A stretch of 64,000 nucleotides of DNA from Sepioteuthis lessoniana (Eukaryota; Mollusca; Cephalopoda; Myopsida; Loliginidae). The notes under the pieces are model-generated. The model did no database searches, was not told the origin of the DNA, and saw nothing but the letters and a program-made list of their open reading frames with translations. The position numbers and the translations under genes are program-made. The DNA is taken from contig OY757904.1 in assembly GCA_963585895.1 (NCBI GenBank), positions 726,907-790,906 of the forward strand, read 5' to 3'. This document shows positions 10,946-22,690 of this stretch, piece by piece. Every line of letters begins with the position of its first letter. Position 1 is the stretch's first letter.

Positions 10946-13900
10946 ATGTTATGCTGTATTTTGTTTGTGAAATAATGCTTAAACTATGCGTTTTAAATGT
11001 AAAGGCACGCTTACTCTACTATAAAGCCAATTTGATATTAAGCCTATCCACATGTCAGCGAACAAGGCAGAATGTTTTTGAATATCTTCTATCAAATAAT
11101 TTAAAAATTCGTAAAGAAAGCCCTAACAGTAGTTTAGAAGAAAAAGAAAAAGCCTAGAACGCCTAATGCTACCACAGGCCCCCCCCCAAGAGAATGGGAA
11201 AAAGGAAAAGAAAAAAAAAAACAAAACAAAAAACGAATTCTCCCCTCCACCCCAGTAGACCGCCCCCAAAGCTACCTAAAATTTCAGTTGTAAATAAAAG
11301 TCCAAACGAAGAAGAAGCATTTGAACTCAGGAGCCAAGTGGAAGAAATATGTCAATATTGGTCAGTATGTCTTTAAGCCCTATCAATTTAAAATGCTGAA
11401 TTTTACAAAATGTTATGCTGTATTTTGTTTGTGAAATAATGCTTAAACTATGCGTTTTAAATGTAAAGGCACGCTTACTCTACTATAAAGCCAATTTGAT
11501 ATTAAGCCTATCCACATGTCAGCGAACAAGGCAGAATGTTTTTGAATATCTTTTATCGAATAATATAAAAATTCGTAAAGAAAGCCCTAACAGTAGTTTA
11601 GAAGAAAAAGAAAAAGCCTAGAACGCCTAATGCTACCACAGGCACCCCCAGAGAAAGAAAAAAAAAAAAAAAAAAAAATGAAAAACGCAGGAAAAGTCCC
11701 AATACAGGAAAAAAAAAAAAAAAGTATAAGTCAGTACTAGTGAAAGTCATACGAAAGTACCTTAATGTTGGACTTTAACTAAGTTAAAACTTAAAACAAA
11801 TTTACCCCCCCCCCCTTTTTTTTTTTTTTTTTTATTATGTACACATGGGAAGCAGCATGATGTACGTAAAGGTATTTGAATAAACCCATGGACGACCAAA
11901 CTCAATACCCAAATGGGTCCTGGACGTGAGTTTGACGACTTTTCGCTCAGGATCGCCAGTTCGATCAGGGAACTACTGCTGCTCCTCTATAAGAGTGGCT
12001 TCTATAGAAGAGAATAAAACAGCCATCGAAAGATAACCATGACCCACACTCAAACCACTTACACAAACCGCATCGCTCTTCGCGCGGGTAAAAAAGGGGT
12101 GCGTCCTGCTGAGGTTGGAGCCCTGGCCTCGGTGTTCGAAAAATCAGCTACAGAGCTCAAACAATCAAAACTACTAAAATGCAAGCAAACACTACAAATA
12201 GCCACATTTAACGTAAGAACCTTAAATAGAATAGGACAACTCCCAGAGCTAATCGCATCGGCCGAAGAACATAAGATAGACATAATATGCATACAAGAAC
12301 ACAGATACACGCACACAGAAGATATCAAATATCACGAAACTGGCAATGGCTGGTTGCTCGCCACTGTATCCGCATGGAAAAACTCTGTCAACGCCGCAGT
12401 AGGAGGGGTAGGATTGCTTATAGGACCTAGAGCACTAAAAACGCTTAATAGCGTTGAGAAAATACAACCTAGAATGATGGCAGCTACATTTAACGGAAAT
12501 CCCAGAGCAACAATCATCTCATGCTACAGCCCCACCAATGTTAGTGAAGAAAATGAAATAGTCACCTTCTACGATGAGTTATCCTCATTAGTATGTAGCA
12601 TCCCGAAACACAACATGTTAGTCATTGGCGGAGACATGAATGCACAAATCGGGAAAAACGGAAACAACAAATACAGCCTCCACAACACGTCAAATAGGAA
12701 TGGGCAACATCTAACAGATTTCATGATAGAAAATAGATTAGCATGCCTCAATACAAACTACCAAAAAAGAGAGGGCAAACTATGGACATACACGTACGCA
12801 AACAATACTAAAGCACAGATAGACTACGTCCTTATGAACAAGAAATGGAAGAATTGTGCATTGAATTGCGAGACATAATTATTTTTTATTGTATTTTTAA
12901 CTTTAAATATGGATCAGAACAAAATAAGTTATTTAATTTTTTTATCCTAATATTGCATAAAAATAACCTTTCTACCAACTTTAAGAAAAAGATGATATTC
13001 ACATATCTTTTGCAGTTTCTGAAAATTATTTTATTGTGGTTATCTAACAACACAATGTTTTTTTTTTTTTTTTTAAGTAAAATAATTTTGATAAAGTGTT
13101 ATATTAACTATAAACCATGTATAAGCAAAAGACACATCTACACACACATTTATTTACTTTTTTAATTAATTTTTTACATTTGGTCCTCAAAAAATTTCAA
13201 TTGTAGCTTGTATCCTTACCTGCACGAACCACAATAGACACCATTTTGGATGACTATTTGGCCTTCAAGTTAAAAAGTGGAACAATGTCGCAGTAAGTTA
13301 TTCCCTTATGTTGTTAAGTTCTTTTATTTATTAGCTTAATTAATAATGTAAGTATAGCTGCCTTTTTCAAATAAGGTTTTTTGCTTAGATTTTGTATGCA
13401 TCTCCGTTTTGGTTTTCATAAGTTTCACTTTTGTTTCTTTTTTATTTCCTACAGTTAGCCTGTTCTAGTTGGTAACTTTTATTTATTTTTAAAATCAAAA
13501 TCGTTCTCATTGAAATGGCAAACAAAAATTGTAGTTTGAAAATAGTTGCTATTAAATGTCAATATGGCATTTTTTAAATGAAAAGGTAATTTTTTAGTAT
13601 AGATATGGTTATAATATTGCATAAAAATATATTTGTGTAGCTTTTATTGTCATTGTCTGATTTATTTATTTAAATTTTTTTTAACTTGGCTATTTTTCAG
13701 TTGGAAAGTTACTAGTTTACAAGAATAATTGATCACTAGTAGCAATATAATTCTAGGCGTATGTTAAGTTTCCTATTTAACAGTTCACTTTCTATTTTTG
13801 TTTTGTTTTTAAAATATTATAGCTGGTTATAATTGTATTTTATCATAGTTTTCATTGCTATAGTGATGTATTACAAGAATAGGAAAAAAATATGTTTAGT

Positions 13901-16900
13901 TTTTTTCTCCTTACTCTAACAATAACATGTGTTGCTGTATGGAGAATGTTTTCTGACTCTTGACTCTAGTGCCTAAACCATTTTGTGTATGTGTGTGTGT
14001 GTGTGTGTGTTTGTGTATTTCATAAATATGTCTGAAAACATGTCTCTGTTTCCTTGAGATTCAATGATATGATATCAAGCTACTGAAGCATCTGTTCTTG
14101 CATAATCTTGTATAAGACTCCACAGAATGTAATTATAGAATTATCAGCTGATGGCTGAATGAAGATTCAGTACTTTACAAAATTTTTGTTTTTTATTTGA
14201 GATTTTTTATACATAGATTTTATTTTCCATTTGTTGCTATCTGTTTTCAGAGAATCCATATTACAAATTACACATGGGATTCGGGAATATTTTAATGTGA
14301 TGCTGGGAACACAGTTGTTGTATAAGTTCGAAAGACCACAATATGCTGAGGTAAGAAGATTCAGTTTTTTTTCTTTGACTCTTACCTGCTAAGTACAGCA
14401 GTTTGTCTAATGAAAGGTTAAACTTTAGATTCACTTGTAAGGATTTGAAATTTTAGACAAAATCTCATTGGTGGATGTATGCATTTTGCCTCAACAATTT
14501 CAATTACTCAAATTTTTGTTATATAAAACACTTTTTCCCATCGAAAAAAAATTTCTCCAAAAATCATCCTGTGTCCTCGACTTATGATTTAGACAATTGA
14601 CCTTGAGGCAGAGAGAGATTACTAGTTCTAGACTAACAAACACAATTGACACACTAGTTCCCTAATGACTCCGGAATAAAATATACGTGTGTTCAAAAAA
14701 TAAAAAGATTGAAGGTTTATTTATCAAAGTAGAAATGAAAAATGGAGGAAAAGTTTCTTCAAAATATTTGCTTTGGCATTCAGTACACTTATTCCAGCAA
14801 GTTTTTCATTAGTCAAAGCAGCTTTAAAACTTTTTGTATAAAGCTCTTTCATTGTATTTTTTAATGTCCTCCCTATTCTCAAAGCTCTTACTCTTGAGAT
14901 GAATTTTCAGTAAAGAAAACAAGAATGCTGCATGGATTTAGGTCAGGTGAGTCTAGGGTATGTTGCATTAATACAATCCTCTGTTTCACCAATAGACATT
15001 TGGTTGAAAAAGTATCAAGATTAACTTCATAATTTTTTTGTATTGATATTGACTTGTCTAGACATCATTTTATCATGTAAGTTGCTCAGTGGACTAAATT
15101 ATGAATGTAAAACAAAATAAGGAAAAAAAAATTACAAAAACACTAGACTTACCCACCATTGTTTGTCACGTGTTCTCTTGATTTCAGGATAAGTATATAT
15201 GATTATAAAAATACATTATGAATATAAATAAAAAAAAAATTGAAAGAAAGCAATATATAAGTATGGATGCCTTGTTAGTACCCTTATGTCTCAAGAAATA
15301 AGGGAAAAAAATAAAAAAAAACTTTAAAAAATCCACTCTTGTAAAGAGGAAGTTACTTACCTAGTAACAGAAACCCACCAGAAAGTGAGCAGATAGAAAA
15401 TGCATTGTAATATTGTAAAGCAGAAATAATCTTTTATATTCATCTTAAACAGCTAAATTATTATATTTATCTACAAGACACATTTCTTTCTTTCATAATG
15501 ATAAAACAAATTATTCTTTGCATATTTTTTGATGCTAAAAGGATTTTAAAGTCTAAAAATAGTGGCAACAACTCTGGTTGTCAGTTGTTTTTTTTTATAT
15601 ACGCAGCTTATGTTGTCCATATCTTTTGCTTTTACCATGAAGAAGTTGTAACTGAACAAATTAGTAATTTAAAGAATAATTATATAACCAATTTAAAAAA
15701 TTTGAATTGGAATTGAAGCTACTCAAATTAATCTATTCAATAATGTCATTAATATTGAAGCTATTAACAATACATAATTATTACTATCAGTATTTACCCA
15801 TATTACATAGGGTTTGATTTTATTAAAGTTTAGTATAGTTATTCTTGTTTTTATTGTACATTTACTATAGCTTACTGCTTTATTTACACCTAGTACGATG
15901 TATAGAAGATGGCTTTAGGTTTGTTTATATATCACAGATTACCCCTAAGAATTTATATTTTTAATAAATATTTAATTGTATTATTTTTTAGGCTTGAAGA
16001 AGGAGTATTAATGTAATTTTTTTAAAAGATTGGGTTTCTAAATGTTTTTAGAGTTTGAAATGAAATTAATTTTTTCTTTGTGGCGTGACACCTCGTTATG
16101 ACATTGAGGATTTAAGTGCATATTAGGAGGGAAAGAGCTATCTGCTTCTCAATGATTACTATGAGAGTGGGTAAATGTTGTGAGACAGACACCCATTTAC
16201 AGTGTGGAGGACAATAAAACGGGTTGAGAGACAGATTCCACCTAAAAATCATATAGTTTAAAACTTTTTCAGGTATGACTAATAATTCTTAAAAGTCTAG
16301 TTGAAATCAGTCTAGTAATGGCTAAGCCTTAGTTATATAAACAAATAGCCATTTGGTAATTTATAATATTATTACTATTATTATTGTTACTACTTTATAA
16401 GTAGATAAATTTAATAAAAATACTTTTAAAAATTCAATTATGAATTAAATTCAATAACTTGGGAACAAAAAGATAAAAGAATATTTTCTTTAGAAGAGTT
16501 ATACATTTTTTCTTATAATCTTGTTTTATGCATGTTATTTCAGATTCTTGCCGACTATCCTGATACACCTATGTCAGCAATTTATGGGGCATTACATCTA
16601 CTACGACTTTTTGGTGAGCATTACTATGAACATTTTTTTTAGAATGAATGCATCCATAAATTTTTTACATCATTTTTTATTTCATTTTTAAGTGTTGAAA
16701 TTTTTCTTGTTTAAAATTCAAATAGTGTTAAAGATATAGGAAATATTTGAATTATAGTTATGAGTAATTGTTATGGAACTGATTTTTGTGTACATTTCTT
16801 CCAAAACTTCATTTTGATGAGTTAATATTGTAAATCCTTAAATTTAGTTTTATTTGAAATCAAAAAGAACAGATTTACACCTTAAATAATGTTTTATATA

Positions 16901-19900
16901 ATGGCGTAATATTTCAAGATACAAGGAGATTTAAGGTTTTATGGTGATTTAAATATTATTGTTTTATTCATTTACTATTTTTTTTACATACCTAAAACTC
17001 ATGTGTATATAGGTATCCAGGCTCTAATTTTTATCAGTGTCCACCAAATCCAGACTGCTCTGTTGGCTGGGGCTGTAGAATATCCCAATTACACATCTGC
17101 AGAGGAATAAGACCTCATCAAAGGGGCCACTTGTTGGCTGTGGGTGGTAATCTGTAATGCTTGAAAACAAGATTCTGGTAGTTTAGCAGTTTGATTTGGA
17201 TGCCAAAGTGGTCACATGACCTGCAACACTTTGGCTACTACTTGAGCTAGATGGGCAGTTAGGGAGGTCCAGTACAATCAATCAGCTAATCATATGAAGT
17301 CTTAGCACACCTATATGATTAAGTCCTGACTGTATTCTTCAAATTGCTCGTTAGGCGAACAAACACCAAACTATTTTTATCTTAAAGGTGCTAGAACATG
17401 ATGGTCAAGGGTCAATCTTGAAATCCTCCTCCTGACACAAGTATACTGGCCAATGTGTTCTTGTCTCAACCAAGGCAAATGGATATCCACCTTAGTAAAT
17501 TCCCAACCAAAGATGGTGAGTGGTGGAGCACAGGACCAGTGAAAAAAAAACAAAACGTATATGACAAATACAAATAAAAAAACCAAACAAAATCGCTTTG
17601 AATCCGATTCAGAAAACGAAATCTTTAGAACAGTACATCCCTGCACTTTTCAGATGTTTTAAATGTAAAAATATGAAGACCTTATGAAGAACTGCAGAAG
17701 GCATCCGATTAGGTGGAAGGTATGGCCAAAAAGACCCAAACTACATGGAGGTAGATTGTCCCAAGAAGCCTAATGTTAAACTGCCAAGAGAACCATCTAG
17801 CATTTTCAAGAACTTGCAATTTATACAAAAGAGAGAGAAATCATGGAGGTAAAGTATAGAAGGAATATAACATTTCTAGAAGCAATAAAAATAGTTGAAT
17901 CCTATATGAAAGATATCACCTATGCCAATGTAATGCAGAAAGTGTGTCTAATCAGTAACAATGACAACTTGATAAATACAGATCTTGGATTGGAAAACTA
18001 CTGCAACTAGGTGCAAATGATTGGTCAAAATTTCATGTTAAAGAAACTGCACTCAGCTAAAATCTGTCAAGCAGAAACACAAATTAAACAAAAAGAGACC
18101 ACAACGAACACCCATACCACTGCCAAAAAAATATCTACAGAAAACTTCAAATCTCCAACTGAAACATAAAGAGATCACATAGATCATCCATCTAGCCACC
18201 AATTCCCAAAATAAATGATTCTGGAAAAATTCATATCTCAAATTCAAAACCAAACACAAAAGCAAACAATGAGAAATCAAAACACATTCTAACTAGCCCA
18301 GCCCAGCCAAACTTGAACCTTCCCACTAATCAAAAATAAATAATACCTGACCAACCAGTGAAAAAAAAAAATGACTGAAAATATCAAACCCCTCATTATA
18401 TAAATTCAGAGATCCCTCAAGTGCAAGAATAAAATCATCCATCAAAATTATTAAACAAAACCAAACTGCAATCTATAGATATACTTATAAAAGCATATAA
18501 AATACATCTATGAAAAAAGACCATCTACAAAGCATATGCCTGTGAAGCAAAATTTTTCTACTAACAATTTGTTTAAAAATGAAAATATTTATCCACTAAC
18601 TACTCAAAAATCATATATTATAATAATGATAATAATTTGGCATTAAATAACCCACCAGGGTTGATATGCCATTAAATGCCAACCGATCAAATCCAGATGG
18701 AATTCATATTTTGAATATGTAAGTATTTTTTTAGATTTTATGATGAAATTCCTTTACTATGAGGGTTATATTTATATCATATGAAACTCAGCATTTAGAT
18801 TTCAGCCATTTTTTTCTGTTTACAAAAGTTCAAGGGAGATAATATATATTTTTTTCCAGTTTCTTAATTTGTTTATTACATCTCTAGAGTACTAAACATC
18901 TTAAGTTCATTTAACAATTTTATTTTTGTAGTATTTTAAAATGATTTGACATGTTTACAAGTTGGATTATCAGCTATATAATATATGCATATGTAAATAA
19001 TGTCATCATATGTAATATGCAACAGGTTCATATGAGAATGATACCATCATATATGACATATATAAGTCTCCAGTCACTCTATTATGTTCACTTTAGAATC
19101 AATACTCTTAGGAAAGGCATGAACCCCCGTATCCCCTCCAGCAATGGTTTAAATAGTATCAATGGTGATCTTCTACAAAAGTGGCTGTTGCATTAAATAA
19201 CCAATGAAGGTTGATATGCCATTAAACAAAGAAACCAAACCAAACCAAACCATATAATAAATAATTCCATCATATGTAATATATAAATGATTGATATGTA
19301 AATAATGCCATGATATGCAACCTATACGAGATCCTTATGGATAGTACTCGTCAAAAAATGCTGATGAGCTGTATATATTGTATATTGTTAATCTCAACAA
19401 TACTTTATCTAATAATCTGATTATCTCCCTTTTTATTTTTTTTTGTGTGTATTTCGTTTCAGTCAAAATTGGTGGAATGTTAACTTACACGGCTCTAGAT
19501 GAAAAAAGTATTCAACTGCTGATGTGTCATATTCAAGATTTTCTCAGGTATTTTTTTTTCTTATTTTGCTTTGTTTTTGTCTTAATTCTTATGTATTTCT
19601 ATATTTATTGCATAACTTTTGATTTAGTATTTTCTTGAAATTTCTTAAATGCTATAAGTTTAGTTAGAATTAAATCATCAGAAATATCTCATAATAAATT
19701 GATTTTATTTACATAGAATGCTGGTGATGTTTTTTTTTAATCATTGAGTGTCATTAAAAGTAGATTAAGAAATTAGGAATAATTTGAAAAAAATAGCATT
19801 AACAGAAGCAATATATTTGTAAGTAAAAATAGTTGTGTCAAATGTGATAAACAATTTTTTTTAGAATTACTGGTCAAAGATAGTGAAAAATTTTGATTTT

Positions 19901-22608
19901 GAACACTTTTTTCACATTTTCATGTCTTTATGATTTTTGTAAAACTACTTAAAGAATCTAGTGACATATTGAAGCAAATAAATCAGTGATTGTAAACAAA
20001 GTAAAATTTTTGGTAGAAATATTACCTCTCAAAAAATGTTAAATGCAGATGATTATGAGAAAGTTTAGCCTTGTCTAACATTATGACATAACAATAACTT
20101 TTAATACAACTTTAATACCATTATGTCAGTATCTGTTATTTGATACTGTATTATTGAATAAATGTATAAAAGTGATCAGTTTATTTTTTAATCATCTACA
20201 ATAACATTTTGGTACCTCATTTTCCTCTGCTACTGGACAATATACATGGTGCATTCAATAAGTTTCCAGACTTCTTTTGTATGGGCATTTATAATTGTCG
20301 TAGACTCTTGAAAATTCAGTATGTTATTGCTATACATCTTATGAGATGACTGACCAATTTTTATGATTTCAGGTTCAAATGAACAGCTACAGCAGCAATT
20401 GGAATACACCCTACTAAAGCCTGACTGTCACAGCTGGTGAATTTCAAAAATGCAATCTGACACTTTAGGAGAACGATATGCAATAAAATTCTATTTTAAA
20501 CTTGGAAAAAATGCAACAGAAACGTATGGAATGCTTCAGACTGCTTTTGGAGCATCTTGCATGAATCGAGCATCAGTTTTTGAGTGGCATAAGAGATTCA
20601 AGGAAGGCAAGGAGTCTGTGAGGGATGATGAGAGGTGTGCGAGGAGTAAGCAAGTCAATACACCAGAGTTGTTTGGCCAAAGGGTTAGGGTTACTATGTT
20701 GAGGTTTTAAGGGAGTTCAGGAAGAGATTCCTTGGGAAGAGGCCAGCACTCTTCAAATCGGATCAGTGGCATTTCCAGCAGGACAATGCACCAGTCCATA
20801 ACTCCATCCTTGTCACAGACTATTTGACCAAGATGGGCATCAAGACAGTTCCTCAGCCTCCCTATAGTCCAGACCTTGCTCCCTGTGGCTTTTGGTTATT
20901 CCCTAAGCTCAGAGGCTATCGTTATGAGACAATTGAGGAGATGAAAGAGGCTGTGATGAAGGTCATTGACACACTCACACAAGAGGACTTCCATGGGGCC
21001 TTCCAGAAGTTGTTGGAACGGTACAACAAGTGCATTGTAGCAGGAGGAGCTTACTTTGAAGGGGACTAGAGTTTCATGTATGTACTATCAATAAAAATGC
21101 CCTTACAAAAAAAGGTTGGAAACTTATTTAATGATTCATGTATAATTGTAATGTGCTTTTACTCAGAGCTGAAGTCTGTTATTTTATTGATTTATACATG
21201 CAACAAATAACACAAAAGGAAATTAAGCTTTCTTTTATCAATAGTTTTTAATACACTAAATTTATTGATGTTGTTGTTTCTGATTTCTACAACACATTTT
21301 TTCTGCACTAATTTCCATGTTAACATTTTTATGTCATAAATTTTGATCATTAATTGTTTTTGTTAAACGTTATATTACTATTAACAAAATCTCTACTAAC
21401 TGCTGTAAGCTTTAATGCAGACAACATATAAAATGCAGACTATACTGTCAATTATAAGTGAGATGCAACCCTTCTCATGTCAATAATCCAGGTTGGTCAA
21501 TTTCTGTTCTAAACAATTACCAAACCAAAATTTAATATACAATCTTGTCTGATATATTTTAGCATATGTTTCTCCATATTGCATAAAACCTCAAGCATAT
21601 TGGTTGTCTTTAGCTTTGTATTTGAAGCTAATTGTTTCTTGTTATGATTAAACCTTAGAATCTCAGACAAAAAGATAACATCACACATCTACAATAGATT
21701 AGTGAACTATAAATCTCAGCAATGTAGAAAAGATAATAAAGTTGTCTCTCGAATATGCTCAGTATTACCTATTTTGACTTTTTCCTTGACTTGTTGGATT
21801 AAAGAGGCTCTTAATTATTTGACCCCTGCAGTTCTGAAGACATGAATTTTAACTCCTAATTTGAGTCTTTATTTATTTTTACTGTGAAATGAAGAATGGA
21901 ATTTAGGACAGAATTAAATCTTTCTATTGAAGTAAGAAATACAATCAAAATTCCTTTTGACTTTAATATTCTTAACAAATACTTGTAAATACATACATGC
22001 ATAATGTGATTGCTTATATAATAGAAAGTAACTGCTACCAGACAAAATAGATTGAGTTTTCTGAGTATTGGGAAATCCTGCTCAAACTTTTTTCTTCCAA
22101 ATCTTATGGAATTATAACTCTATCAGTTATGTAAATCTGTCTTCTAAAAAGTGAGATTTCAATGTGAACCAGATAAATGAGAAAAGAAATACAGTTCACT
22201 ATAACAGTATTTCAAGGAGAGAGAGATTAATATATTGATGAACTGTTGTTTTATTTCATGGCATGTCAACTTTCCTTGGGTTATTTAATGCTGATTTTAG
22301 TCTTTTTTTTTCAAGCAATTATATAGTTTCAATTAATCATTCCTATTTAATAATGATCATTTGATTGCACACTGTTATATAGTTTCAAGCATTCCCAATA
22401 TTAATTTTTTACACAGTTATATGGTTCAAGTATTCTGATCTTATACTAATAATTTCTGAAAAAATCTATTTGACTCATAAATGGGACCCTAACAGATACT
22501 ACCACTTCAGATCAGAGGGGTAATAAAGTGGACACCCCTTTTTGTGAGGATACAATTGATGTATTCTAAATCCTGTTAACTGGCCAATTGATGAATTATG
22601 TGTAAAAA

Positions 22609-22641
<33 letters not shown>

Positions 22642-22642
22642 T

Positions 22643-22690
<48 letters not shown>

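Noticed and set aside
12039-12878. Host gene 'craniofacial development protein 2-like'
   Set aside because: All motifs are those of a LINE AP-endonuclease; related decayed copies lie in the same window.
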